Translations under genes and position numbers: made by a program
Shown: positions 1 to 12,145 of the stretch, in pieces
Numbering within the stretch: position 1 is the stretch's first letter
Layout: each line of letters begins with the position of its first letter
Notes under the pieces: model-generated
Seen by the model: the letters and a program-made list of their open reading frames with translations, nothing else
Told to the model about the DNA's origin: nothing
Database searches by the model: none
Assembly (NCBI GenBank): GCA_023374045.1
Contig: CM041777.1
Span: 460,034,251-460,098,250, forward strand
Length of the DNA stretch: 64,000 bases
Direction of reading: 5' to 3'
DNA from: Limonium bicolor
Lineage: Eukaryota > Streptophyta > Magnoliopsida > Caryophyllales > Plumbaginaceae

Positions 1-822
1 AACAATTGAGACTTATACAGTGGCGAACAATACCATGGACGAGACTAAATACTTGTTTATTATTCTCGTTGTTTCGCTTTGTTGTTCATTGGTTATACTT
101 GTGGTTATTTTATTGTATGTTGATGGTTGGATGGAGCCTACAAGGCTAAGGTAAATTAAATATGAAAACTGTACGCTACGGCGAATGTACATGGTACATT
201 AAATTGTTATTGCTCGATACGTTCGATATACAAATGTTATTTGAAATATTCTATGAATGTTTGGTTTGGATGGATGACTAATGTTTATGGATATTTGGAT
301 GGTTGATTATGTATATATACATTTATGCTTCAGTTTTGATTATAACTGTAAAAAGGAAAAGCATGAAACCAATCTAATAATAAGATGGTTAAAATGACAA
401 GTGACCATTAGGGTCCAGGCCCGGCATACTCAGCGTTTATCGCTGATACTACACCATTACAGGTTGTTGATCATTGTCGGAGCTGAAGAGCAGGAACAGG
501 GTAGTTGGAGATGTTGTATAGCAATGAAGATGGTGTATGGTCTTATGGTAAGGTTGTGTATTCTTAAGATTGGGTAGATGCTCACTTGTCGATGTTTATG
601 ATTTATGGATTTAGTATGATGTATAGGAGTTTCTCGTTATCACTGTGGTTAGCAGTTTGTTTATTGTGGAAGTTGGATGTAGTTTGGCTACGTTGCTCGC
701 ATGGGCGAGTAATGGCCGGTGACACCCGAGTGAGTTTTGTAATTGTTGTTTATTTTCCGCTCGAGCGTTTTAATTATGGCTACGTGAGGGATTATATCGT
801 GATTATGGAGAGGGGTGTTACA
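1..822 (+). mobile_element. 5' LTR (3' portion) of a long-LTR Gypsy-type element
   Basis: This segment repeats almost exactly at 9587-10409, with only a handful of substitutions and small indels. It ends in GGGGTGTTACA and is followed after two bases by a tRNA-Met primer-binding site. It is therefore the right-hand part of a 5' LTR whose start lies outside the window. The low divergence between the LTRs points to a fairly recent insertion. The same 3'-end signature (a TTTTCCGCTG-type motif, then TGTTACA) recurs on the minus strand at 21874, 51410 and 56924, so related LTRs are abundant here. Confidence 0.9.
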
Positions 823-824
823 AG

Positions 825-836
825 TGGTATCAGAGC
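825..836 (+). promoter_or_regulatory. Primer-binding site (initiator tRNA-Met)
   Basis: TGGTATCAGAGC lies two bases after the LTR end at 822. This is the standard plant Ty3/Gypsy priming site, complementary to the 3' end of initiator tRNA-Met. It fixes the orientation (plus) and the 5' LTR boundary. Confidence 0.9.
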
Positions 837-1048
837 GGAGTACCGCTCTGATGACGAAAGTAGGAAAAGACAGTGAGCTTAGGACTTGGGAAATTATGGA
901 AATATTTGGGAGTTACGAGACGATTCGTCTTAGAAAGATATGGTGTCTAGTAACGCAAATTGCGTGACAGGTTAGCCTTAAGGCAACTTGATATCTATTG
1001 GTTGTGTACGGTAATTTACGAGTATTTATGTGACATACTGTACTACAG

Positions 1049-2443
1049 ATGTCTGGTGGTACTAGAGGGCGTGGTACTGTAGGGTGGAGGCGGTGGCCCG
1101 GCATTCCAGGAGTTACTGAGACGGTTGCAGCCGTTCTTGCACAACTGGGTACTCAGATGGGAGGAGCACCAGCCCACCCGCCACAGCCCAGGGAAACGAA
1201 CTGGCTGAAGTCAGTTAGCGAGACCCGACCACCTACATATTCTGGGGAACCAGACCCCGTAGCTTTGGAGCGTTACATTGTTGAACATGAGAAAGCGTAT
1301 GAAGCTTCACATGTAACCGGACGACAAAAAGGTCGCCATTGCTGCTTTCCATCTGAAGGATGCAGCCAGCACTTGGTGGAGGGTTGGTCAAGGACCGCAC
1401 CTGGCTACGCCCGACTTTTCGTGGGCTGCCTTTGTAGAGTTGCTGAGAGGGAAGTACTACCCGGCGCATCTCAAGCAGAAGAAGCGCCATGAGTTTGAGG
1501 CATTGACCCAAGGAGGCCTGACAGTGGATGAGTATTACGCTCGATTCATTGGTCAGCTGGACTTCATCCCCGATGTGGATTACTTAGAGACCGTTAAGGT
1601 CGAGAAGTTCCAGGAAGGACTATTGTTTCGCATTCAGATGGCGATGGGTGCTACCCTCTACGCTACCACCCAGGTGCTAACATGAAAGCCATAAAATCCT
1701 TTACTTACTGCAATACCAATTAGCTAGTGAGAACTTACCAAGGAGATTCCAGGAGTGTTATGAGGACTGCCTCGAGGACGGAGCTAATGCTCCAGACTCG
1801 GGAAGAGACTCTAGGGGCAAAGAAAAGGAAGAACCCTGAGGAAGAGTCTGAGGGTGGAGGAGCATCTTCAGGCAATAGCCAGAAGAAGGGGAAGTAAGGA
1901 CTTATCCCATTCTAAATTGCTTATCATATTAAACACCTTATAAATGCTGACCCGAAACCTTTAACAGGAAATTCTTTCCAAAGAAAGGGCAGCAGGGTCA
2001 CCAGGGAACAAAAGGGAAAAGAGCCCGCCTCGGTGACCGGCCCAGCTATAGATGCTAAGCCTCTGAGATCTGCACCTCCTAAGGGTGAGAACACCTACCT
2101 CCTAAATTAAATTGTGACCTTAACCTATATATAACAGTTATTAACTTCAACTTAAATATACTATCAGGCACGGACAGCCCCAGCGCCACTTTTACTGTAA
2201 GCTAGCGTTGTGGGAAGGACCATCCTGGGGTCGACTGCGAAGGCCGCAAGGTCGAGTGTCGGTGCTGCCACAAAGAGGGCCAGGGAATTCGAATGCTGGA
2301 TGAACCCAGAGAGCCGTAATTACAGGCCACCAAAGAATACTCAGAAGACCCAGTTGGAGGATGGAGTACCACGAGGCGGTCAGGATGGCCAGACATCTAC
2401 TGGTGCTGGAGCCTATAAAGGCAAGGGAGTAGATAGGGCATGA
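1049..2443 (+). pseudogene. gag: Gag of the long-LTR Gypsy-type element, frameshifted
   Basis: The gag frame starts near the ATG at 1049 (MSGGTRGRG) and continues in another frame at about 1440-1685. There the stretch VDEYYARFIGQLDFIPD is typical of the Retrotrans_gag domain. A basic, Lys/Glu-rich linker follows (about 1790-1890). Around 2235-2305, in shifted frames, there is a cysteine/histidine cluster like a CCHC zinc knuckle, followed by a tail that ends at 2443. Gag packages the element RNA. Several frame breaks are present, so this copy does not encode one continuous protein. No protease, reverse transcriptase, RNase H or integrase follows. The family is inferred from the gag domain, PBS and LTR ends. 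Confidence 0.75.
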
Positions 2444-3508
2444 GTACCCTAACTCCATGAGACCGCTGGTGGAAGACTTTGTTACTTACTTTGTTATGTA
2501 CTTACCTTGAATGTTAAACAGACTTATGTTATTAGTATATGGGAGTGTGTCGGGGACCACTCACCATTTGTGTATGACTTCTGAGATTATGTGTACTCAG
2601 TACCAGTAAGCTTTAAACTTTGACGAAAAATATATATATGAACAGAATGTTAATACTTACATTATCATGTAGCAATACTCAAATGATGAAGAGTCAATGA
2701 GACCGGAATTACTGAACCAGAATTTCCACCTGCATGGCGCACTTGCTATTGCAAGCGCTATGACAAGAAAACCACTTAATTTTCCATCTGCCTTGCGCAA
2801 TTGCTACAGAATGTGCAGCGACAGCAACAGCAACAGTAACAGCAACTGCGAACGCAGCTGCAACAACTACTACTTTTAGTCTTTTATTATATGTACAAAA
2901 AAATGTTTTCAAACGTTTCATTCAAACCTTGAGATTAGAAACCCATGCAACGCTGGAAGGACCGTTAGTCCAACCACTGCAACTGGGGAAACTATACAGC
3001 CACTATGACTGTAAACCACACCAGTTTAAATTGTTGGAAATCTTCAGACAGGGCTTATTAGCCAAATACCATCAGTGTATACCCGCATTTGATGCTAATC
3101 ACTACCAGTGCTAAATGTTTAGTCCTCATGGACAAGCATACCCTTTGTAGATGCACCACCGTCAGTGAGGATGGTCGGGAAGTAAAGAGCCAAGTTGCTC
3201 AAGCTGTTATGCAATCTACAATACATCCAATTACATGGAAGAGGGGACGAATATGAACTATAGAGGATATATGATAAAAAAAACAGGGAGGAAAAAAAAT
3301 GTGTTGTACTCAATGAGATCAAAAAAAAAGGAGAAACAAATTTGCTAATATAGCACGGATTTTACTTACACCGAGTTGAATAATACCAGTCTATGATATA
3401 AGTTACCACGGTTGCCACAAAGGCAATATCACTTATTATAGGATAACTGATAACATGAACTATTACATAAAAAAAATGAAGCAAGCAAAAAAAAACAACA
3501 AAAAAAAA

Positions 3509-3553
3509 AGAAGAAGAAGAAAGCAGAAGAAGAAGAAGAAGAAGAAGAAGAAG
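3509..3553. repeat. (AAG)n microsatellite
   Basis: Run of aag/gaa trinucleotides interrupted once by a cag triplet, flanked by A-rich sequence, inside the internal region of the gag-only element. Confidence 0.85.
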
Positions 3554-4826
3554 AAAAAAAAAGGATATCCATCAGAGGGAGATTGACAACAGAATACTTC
3601 ACTATAACCGTGTGACAGACATTACCAGTTTACTAAACGAGACATGGGACGACCGCACTCCGTTAGGAGCATGTGGGCCTGACAGACTTATTATAAGTTA
3701 GTCGGGTAAGTAGTAATGTATCAGTACGGTACCCCATGCAAGTAGATAAGTAATGTTAGGAACGCGAGAAGTAGTCAACTCCATTCCACGGACAGTAAGA
3801 CATATTACCTCGAAGATGGAAGAGAAGAGCCGCAGTTAAACCAAGGGCTAAAAAAAATAAAGAGAGAACCCTCAACAGAGAACCGTAGACAGTATACAGT
3901 GAAGACAGGGAAACAATTCAAGGACAAGAACCCAAAAAAAAATAGGAAAACCCATTATGGACGAAAAATATGTAGAACCCTCATAAGGATCAAGCAAATG
4001 CTTGCAATCCAGAGGAAATCTACCAGATGATGGACATAACGCGTGATACGCAAGGAGAAAGATAAAGCTATATGATAGCAGATACCTTAAGCAAAGGACA
4101 ATGGATTTGGAATGTACCACTCACAGGATAATTCGCACATCTTATCTGTTTGACTCATGAAATATTAGCTGTTGAGCGTTAACGCCTCTGCACTCTGTAT
4201 GACTGAGTGTTTTGGTATTGCACTCATGCAGTTATTAATCTAGTGGGAATGCAGAAAGATAAAGTGGATATCAACACGAGTGTGAAAAAAATAACTACAA
4301 TCGTGTGTACGGAACAAAACCACCAGGAGACATGGATGACAAACATCATCTTCATGGACATATAGGCTGGTACGTCTTAGTATTACAAAGACAAGTGCAA
4401 AGAGCACTAAGTACTAACAGTAGCCAATGTCATACATCTCAAACTGAATGTCAGTGAGAGAAGACAACGCATATATGCTAGTGATCCAAACCAGTGGATT
4501 CACAGCAATAAAAAAAAAGAGGCCAATTGAGCCTTTGTTCATGGGTCTACACCTCATACGGAGCGAGTGGGCCCAGAAGAATGAACTTGGGAGAGAGCAC
4601 AAAAAGATCAGTGCCTCACCTTTTATATTGTGGAGCCCTGAAGGGCTAGAATTATACCCGTCTCTGATATGAGGAATCCACGAGTTGGAGAACTGTTGAG
4701 AGCCAAGTATCCAGCGCTCCTTGTTGAGCGGCTGTGGTATACTTGTGGGGTACGGGGGCGTAACCCTTTTTAAGGGGGGTAGAGCCTCTTGGCTGTGCAC
4801 ATGTGTGCACTAAATTTTGTTGTTTT

Positions 4827-4938
4827 CGTATGCATTGCATACAAAGAATTGATGGTGTGCGGGGCACACGAGGTTTGTTTGTTTAGTATGCATGGCATAC
4901 AGTGAATTGTTTCGTATGCATGGCATACAGTGAATTAG
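4827..4938. repeat. Short repeats with palindromic GTATGCATGGCATAC core
   Basis: Three copies of a near-palindromic GTATGCAT(G/T)GCATAC core lie at about 4829, 4888 and 4914. Two are followed by the same AGTGAATT extension. They sit just upstream of the proposed 3' LTR start. Confidence 0.6.
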
Positions 4939-5019
4939 TTTTGTTGGTTATGGTTGGTACGCGGGGTGTGCGTTCCTTAAAAGTCAACTGAGAACAACAG
5001 TGGTCAACACAAAACAAGA

Positions 5020-8000
5020 TGTTGCACCCTTTGACTGTTAAGGGTAAATAAATACCCAAATGAACTTCTTAGGACCTAAAAATTTGTCCTAAGTATATTA
5101 ACATAATATTAAACATATTATAACCGTTGGACAACACTCCAACACGAAGAAAAAGCATTTATATGCTTCAAGGTCAAAAAGGGCAAAAAGGTGCTCTAGG
5201 AAAACCTTAAAATCAAATGACCTCTAAATGATATAGAATTGGATACCATGATCAACTATCATGTAAGGAAGACAACAAAACCGTTGTCAAAGAAAACCAA
5301 GCTCAGAAACACCTTGCGACACAAAATGTGCACTAAACTCCTTAAAGCACGTTTTTGTGTAATCGCCTTCTAAATTGGTTTAAATGAGCTAAAAGGTTAT
5401 AAATACCTTAAATATGATAAAATATCATAATATGATATTATGAATTTAATTCCAGAAATTTACAAATTTTTACAAGTATAATATTAAAATATTAATAAAA
5501 CCCTAAAAGGGGGCCCACATGAGTCAACATTGACTAAGATTGGTCAAGAGGTCAAAGTTGACGCCTTAGACCATGTGAGATCGGCATATACAAGCTTAGG
5601 AGGCTCCCATTTCGTGGCTTACTAGTATAATAAGCAAGACACCAACATTTCTCCTTAAATCAGGGCTTACTTTTGCCTTTTATTTGTTTATACACTACCT
5701 TTTACTCCATTATTGACTCCACCAGCTGGAAAAACGTGTGAGGAGCCTCTCCTATCTTCAATCAGCCGGCTCCTTGTCCCTCTTATCCATTAGGTGAGTC
5801 ATCTTTCATTAATCAATCAATAAACTAATCAATTTGCATTTTCTAAGCAAATAATACCAATACCAAGCTTCTTCTCTCTCCTAGCTTCATTCCAAACGGT
5901 GAAGCTCCCCTTTCAGACTCTACCAAGCTCTCCCAACCGTGGCTCCTCAGCTAAGAAGGTAGATCTAACTTCTAAGCTTCCAAATGATGGTTTAAGGCTT
6001 GTTTTTGGCTCTTTTTCTTCATCTCCTCACCACATATGCTTAGATCTCGTGACTAATCACTTCCTATGGCTTATTCTCAGTGTTCTAAGGTTAGAACATC
6101 AATAAAATTCGAATGAAACAAGTTTAGAGACCAAGGTTGCTCAAAATCTCATTTTAAGGTAAAAATGTGCTTTAAGCTCATAACTTTTGATTCCCTTCAA
6201 TTTCGGCTGTGAAACTTTGGTCATAGCCTCATCTTCTTCTCCTTTTCATGTGGAATTGGTTAGCCATTTGGAGCAAAGGTGGCCGAGATCCAAAGGAAAT
6301 ACCCTCTTTTAAGGCATTTTTCCAAGGTAAAACCTAATAACAAGGTAGCTTGTTGAGATCTAGCTATTTCCTATGTCAATATGGTGGATCTAACACCTTG
6401 TGGTGTGTTTGATTCATGTCGAAATCATCTTGAAATCTCCTTGCATTTTTAAGGTGATTTTTGCCTTAAATCTTACATTAAATTACTCCTTATGGTTAGA
6501 TCTTTCTTGGAGACTAACTATGCCTTGGTTTCTGTTTGAAAACATGTAAAACAAGCTGTGGAGAATGTCTACTTAAGGTGGCCGAACCAAACAAGGTTCT
6601 ATCTAGGTTAAATCAAGGTATAAATTACTTAAAACCTTAACTTGTTACATTAATACAAGTTTAAACTACTTCTAATTAAATTGCCGTGAGTGAAGAAGAA
6701 TAATAAGGTCTTGTTTGACCTTAAAATGTTTAAGGAATGGTTTAATAAATTTTATAACTATTAACAAGCATAAATGTCAAATTTAAGACATTATGTGGAA
6801 GTTTGGTAAATAAATGAAAATTATATGGTGAGGCCGAAATTTTATAGGTATTTTGGGACATTTATGTGTAATTTATTTTGCAAGCCAATGTTTGTAATAA
6901 GGCCATGTATTTTAGGCCATTTTATTTATGCATTTACAAGTTTTTATTTAAGTTTAGGTGATATTCTAATTACCGAAAAGAAGTGGGTCCTAGGTGTAAT
7001 TAAAATAAATTCGAGGGCTTTAGAATAATAAGGCCGAAAATTAGAGGTAAAAAGGAGTTAAAATAAAGTTTATAAGAGTTTATAAAGTTTTGGGGTTAAA
7101 TGGTGATTTCTAGAAAGTTTGGGTACTAAACCGTAATTATAAGGAATTGGTGGTCAAGGAAATATTAAGGTGGTCAACCTTGACCATATGCTAGGTTTTG
7201 ACCAAAATAAATAAGTTAGATAACTTATTTAAGGTGTTATAATAAGATAAGTATTTTATGGTAATATTCTTATGACATATGTGGTAAATATGTTATTACC
7301 AAAAATAAAGGGTGTACAATGGTATTTTAAACACCCATGGGCTATTAAGAATTTTTAGGAATTTATTGGGTTGTTTTTGGAATTAAAATAAACTATATAT
7401 GTATAATATATAGTTATTATGTCATTATGACACTTTGGAGAAAAATAGATGGTGGAATGGTAAATACCAAGAGTATGGGTTAATAAGGATATTATAACCC
7501 TTTGGTGAAATTTGGAGATTTTTAGAATTATATAAGAGTATCTATTGAGACATGTGTATAAGATATTATTTTAATGATATGGTAAAACTATATGTTATAA
7601 ATAGGGCCAAATGGCAACTATAGAATAGCACAAGGGCTGTTCAAAATTTACAAAAAATAACCATAGGTTATACTATTATAAGTTAGAAATGTTTATTGAA
7701 TGGTATATATAACATGGTAAAAAGAAAGGGGTGATTTGGTAAATAAAGGAAATTATGGTTTAAGGAAAAGTATAAGGTTTAATATATGCCTATGAGGCAA
7801 TATACAATAGTTTTGTATAAAAACTATAGGTTATGAGTTAAAAGAAATAAAAATATCATATCAAATGGTATTAGTATTTTGGTATAACATTACATAATGT
7901 TATATGGTCAAAAAGGGAATTTAAATAAATTCAAGGGATATACCGAATTAATAAGAGTTGAAAGATGAATTTTAGACTAAGGTCTATAATGTTATAAATG

Positions 8001-10409
8001 TTATGACAATGATATGGTTTAGATGGAATTAATATAAGGAAGGGTACTCACATAAAATAATGTGACAAACTATAAATAAATGAGATTTATAAACTAAGGT
8101 GTTTATGGAATAAACCTTAGGAGTTGTAATTATACAACATAAGATGTTACATGATATTAGGATAATAACCTTAATATAAGTTGTATAATATAATACAACT
8201 AATGGGAATAATCATCCAATAAAAGATGATAAAATGTAACATAAAATACAAGAGTTTATGAAACTCATGAGAATTACCTACGTGGTAAAAATATATACAT
8301 ACACAAGAATAATGTATATAAGGTGGATAAATATATTTGGTTGAAAACCTTATGATTTAATGGTGGTGGTTATTTGGAAAAAAATATAGTTACAAACTAT
8401 AGGCTATGAATTTTGCTAAGATAATGGGTAATGAAATACAAAGAATTATAATGGATGATGGAAAAAAATATATAATATAAGAATGCATGCATACATGCAA
8501 CTATAGGTTACGTACCTAAACTAGATGTGGATAAGATTAAAAGAAATATAGGGAATTAAACTTAACAGTTGAAATAATTTTGACGTACGCGTTTTAAGTA
8601 ACAAAGCCGACTGTTTTAGAAAAACCTGTAACAAACAACTGTAGAAAACAGGGGTGAACTGTCGGGGTTACTTATAATTCGGAAACACCGGATGTAGTTA
8701 GTCATGGAGACTGACTTATAGTTTTATTACCGTTTAGAGTATACTTCTGACAAGGACGCTTGACGAGCTAACGGAATACACGGAGCGTAGGATCTTGCTG
8801 ATTCATACTCCACCGTAATACAGTCAGGGTGAACGGTATGTAAAGGGGTTTGATCCGAGTTGTCCTAAGGTTGCTCCTTGGGCTCGGATTTGGTTGATAC
8901 AACTTGTTTGTTGTTATGTGTCTCTGATTGTCTCTGAGGGCTTCCTCAGTTCAGACATCTGTGTGATCTGTGATAAGATTGTTTGTCTGAATGTGATAAT
9001 TAATATGCATGAACTGTATATTTATAGCTGCTTATTATTTACTGTTGTTGAGTTAACAGTATTGGTTCGTATATATGAACCTATATAAAATGAACTAGCG
9101 GCTATGGTGCTATCTTATATGAAATATAAGGAACGTCAGAAAAACGTTGTAGCACTAAGATAGTAAGATATACATATTTTCTGAGACTTTTATACGGAGC
9201 ATTGGCCTTTCTATACGCCGCTCTCGTATCTAACACTAGATCCCGAGTTTACAGACTCCGGATTGGACTAATGACCTTAGTCTGCTGTGTTAGAAAAAAA
9301 ATGGTAATGCGATGCGATGCGATGGTATAATTAATTAATTAATGGAATGGAAGTAAAGCCAAGAGGATGTGGCTCTTGGTGCGCGTGTGATCGCAAAAAC
9401 GATACCAGGATGTCCGTGTACGGGTCCGTAAGTATCAAGAAAATTTCCGTGAGCTAGAATGGCTCGTTGGTCGGAGACTCTACCGTTGGAGTGGCTACTG
9501 CCGTGGGTGACCCGCCATAATATATGGGTAACTAGAGACGTGTCGTTTTAACGAGACATTGTCACTAGGTATAACTGAACAACTAAAACAATTGAGACTT
9601 ATACAGTGGCGAACAATACCATGGACGAGACTAAATACTTGTTTATTATTCTCGTTGTTTCGCTTTGTTGTTCATTGGTTATACTTGTGGTTATTTTATT
9701 GTATGTTGATGGTTGGATGGAGCCTACAAGGCTAAGGTAAATTAAATATGAAAACTGTACGCTACGGCGAATGTACATGGTACATTAAATTGTTATTGCT
9801 CGATACGTTCGATATACAAATGTTATTTGAAATATTCTATGAATGTTTGGTTTGGATGGATGACTAATGTTTATGGATATTTGGATGGTTGATTATGTAT
9901 ATTATACATTTATGCTTCAGTTTTGATTATAACTATAAAAAGGAAAAGCATGAAACCAATCTAATAATAAGATGGTTAAAATGACAAGTGACCATTAGGG
10001 TCCAGGCCCGGCATACTCAGCGTCTATCGCTGACTACACCATTACAGGTTGTTGATCATTGTCGGAGCTGAAGAGCAGGAACAGGGTAGTTGGAGATGTT
10101 GTATAGCAATGAAGATGGTGTATGGTCTTATGGTAAGGTTGTGTATTCTTAAGATTGGGTAGATGCTCACTTGTCGATGTTTATGATTTATGGATTTAGT
10201 ATGATGTATAGGAGTTTCTCGTTATCACTGCGGTTAGCAGTTTGTTTATTGTGGAAGTTGGATGTAGTTTGGCTACGTTGCTCGCATGGGCGAGTAATGG
10301 CCGGTGACACCCGAGTGAGTTTTGTAATTGTTGTTTATTTTCCGCTGCGAGACGTTTTAATTATGGCTACGTGAGGGATTATATCGTGATTATGGAGAGG
10401 GGTGTTACA
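5020..10409 (+). mobile_element. 3' LTR (about 5.4 kb) of the gag-only Gypsy-type element
   Basis: The right end is firm: it matches the 5' LTR end at 822 (GGGGTGTTACA). The left end, TGTTGCACCC at 5020, is inferred from its resemblance to the inverse of the right end. The size fits the 5.2-kb solo LTR at 21874-27102, which shares collinear landmarks on the opposite strand, for example the CTTAAAGCAC stretch near 5340 and the cagccg block near 5763. The region is AT-rich and has no coding potential; frames seen in it are short and unsupported. Confidence 0.65.
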
Positions 10410-10832
10410 GTGGCGGCTGCTGGTGGATGTTGCAGAGACTCTAGAGGAAATTGGAATGGAGGCTTTACTCATTTTATGGGGCAGTCCTCTGTTTTAGATG
10501 CAGAATTATGGGCTCTTTTAGATGGTTTGAGTCTAGCAAAGCACATAGGATTTAGGAGAATAGTGCTGGAATCTGATTCCAAGTTGGTTGTCTCTCTAGT
10601 GTGTGGGGTACATGCCCGATCCTCGTTATATGAGGGAATTGTGAAGGGGTGCCAGAATTTGGTTGCTGATTTTGAGTTATGCCTAATATGTAAAATAGAT
10701 AGAGGAGCAAACCATGTTGCTGATGGGATTGCTAAGTTTAGTCTGAGCTGCAATAGGGGTTTCAGGTTGATTAGCTTGCATCCTGCGAGCTGCAAGGATA
10801 GTTTTGTAAGTGACATTTCAGCTATTAAGTAA
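10410..10832 (+). pseudogene. RNase H (RVT_3-type) domain, 3' part, interrupted by the Gypsy-type insertion
   Basis: The frame shows the plant RNase H-like domain of L1-type LINEs and related ribonuclease H proteins: a DAELWALLDGLSLAK acidic helix, then LESDSKLVV, then a late GANHVADGIAKF histidine/aspartate motif. The first conserved strand and its Asp are missing because the long-LTR element ends at 10409, inside the frame. The 5' portion would lie left of the window. An ORF entry beginning in the LTR (10371) is a chance in-frame extension. The tail after the stop ends in a T-rich run with no clear poly(A). It is most likely the end of a LINE; a host RNase H-like gene is the alternative. 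Confidence 0.7.
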
Positions 10833-11358
10833 TGAGTAATAGTCTCCCGTTTTGATCAAAATTTTTTTTTATGAAATTAAAGTTAATAATATTATAGAAT
10901 TACAAAAAGTAATATTAATTAGTCAAATTCTTTTGTTATATAATTAAACGGGTTACGTGGGTTAGATGTGAGTTTAATATATGCGGATCTACATTTTATC
11001 TGGACATCATCCTGTTTGATAAATGAGTTTAGTTTGGATTCAATATTCAGACACGATTAATTAAATGGATTATGTCAGATTAATCCGTTTAATAAACAGA
11101 TCGAGTTTGGGTTTAACTTAACACGACTCATAAACCCATTTTATCACCCGTAAACGGAAGTTATATTCCTTACAGATGCACCCAAAGTCGACAGCTACGA
11201 CAAGTACGTAGCAAACACGTGTTGTGTGTTTTGATAACTGACATCACATATAATGGATCTTGTTATCAAGACGCGACTCAAGATCAAATGTTATGATGTC
11301 AATATCGCTTCACCTAAAAAGTATGCATAAGTTAAGACCACAAAGATTTCATATTGAC
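10833..11358. other. Intergenic AT-rich DNA
   Basis: No gene is recognisable. It contains degenerate A/T-rich sequence and a run of motifs such as gggttacgtggg and cacgactcataaaccc that look like an old dispersed repeat. Confidence 0.5.
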
Positions 11359-11374
11359 TAAATGACAGTAGCGT
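11359..11374. repeat. Target-site duplication, left copy (16 bp)
   Basis: TAAATGACAGTAGCGT is repeated exactly at 18543-18558. The pair brackets a retroposed element that was later split by a CACTA transposon. Confidence 0.9.
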
Positions 11375-11387
11375 GTCAAGTGAATGA

Positions 11388-11440
11388 CATCCGAGTGGTG
11401 GAGGGCTGGAGTAGGGGATGGAAGGTCCTGGTTCGAATCC
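11388..11440 (+). promoter_or_regulatory. Internal pol III promoter (A and B boxes) of the SINE head
   Basis: TCCGAGTGGTGG resembles the tRNA A box of Ser/Leu-type tRNAs. GGTTCGAATCC at 11430-11440 is a perfect B box. The rest does not fold as an intact tRNA, so this is a tRNA-derived promoter and not a tRNA gene. Confidence 0.75.
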
Positions 11441-11617
11441 TCTAACTACCCACTTTGGTGGAGGAATGGAGTTTATTCCCTTATTACCCATTCCACTGGT
11501 GGAACGCGAGTCTTTAATGACGGTGGTTTAATCACGGCTTTAACAGACACCGTGATTAATAGGAAGGCCGGAATTAATTAGCGACGATGATTGAATTAAC
11601 CGTAATCAATAATCGAT

Positions 11618-11786
11618 CGGAGGTAGGCGCGCCTTTTTTAGGACGGACTTTAGATGACGGTTATTAGTGAAACCGTAATCTAAAGTCCCGTGTTGACGCG
11701 CGCTTTACGGTCAACGGACTTTAGATTACGGTTTCACTAATAACCGTCATCTAAAGTCCGTCCTAAAAAAGGCGCGCCTACCTCCG
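11618..11786. repeat. Perfect 71-bp inverted repeat (hairpin) in the CACTA 1 left subterminal region
   Basis: Arms 11618-11688 and 11716-11786 are exact reverse complements separated by a 27-bp loop. Each arm carries GGCGCGCC and two copies of the ACGGTTATTAGT/ACGGTTTCACTA subterminal motif. Transcribed, it would form a long perfect duplex. Confidence 0.95.
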
Positions 11787-11871
11787 ACTGATGGTCAACG
11801 ACGTCGTTTTGACCTGACGCCAAATATTTCCCGTATTATTTGATTTTTTTGACTCCGCGCGTAATCTAAAT

Positions 11872-12145
11872 TACAGTTAACGACGTCGTTTTACCAGTGT
11901 ATTTTAGATTAATAAAAACTTTATATTAATGTGTTACCTATGTTTGAAACCCAACATATGCCAAATAATTATCGCGCTATTTTTTTAATTTCGTTACACT
12001 TTAGATTACGGTTAACGACGTCGTTTTACCAGTGTATTTTAGATTAATAAAAACTTTATATTAATGTGTTACCTATGTTTGAAACCAACATATGCCAAAT
12101 AATTATCGCATTTTTTAATTCGTTACACTTTAGATTACAGTTTTT
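11872..12145. repeat. Tandem duplication of about 135 bp
   Basis: Two adjacent copies begin with GTTAACGACGTCGTTTTACC at 11876 and 12011. They differ by small indels in A/T runs. The duplication lies in the non-coding left part of CACTA 1. Confidence 0.9.

Larger units (their letters stand above)
2444..5019 (+). mobile_element. Non-coding internal region of the gag-only element
   Basis: This is about 2.6 kb between gag and the 3' LTR. I find no pol motifs in any frame, only short spurious frames. It contains an (AAG)n run near 3509-3553 and a group of GTATGCATGGCATAC-like repeats at 4827-4938. A G-rich stretch near 4745-4777 is a possible polypurine tract. The internal/LTR junction is uncertain: TGTTGCACCC at 5020 resembles the expected start (the inverse of GGGTGTTACA), but a start near 4760 cannot be excluded. 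Confidence 0.5.

Noticed and set aside
586..876. 96-residue frame at the left edge
   Set aside because: Lies in the LTR and runs across the PBS; the same frame recurs in the 3' LTR; no domain.
2697..2879. Asn/Ser-rich small protein in the gag-only element
   Set aside because: Composition comes from an AGCAACAGCAACAG simple repeat; no start context or similarity.
11388..11440. Intact tRNA gene
   Set aside because: A and B boxes are good, but no acceptor stem or anticodon arm forms; a tRNA-derived SINE head fits the flanking duplication.
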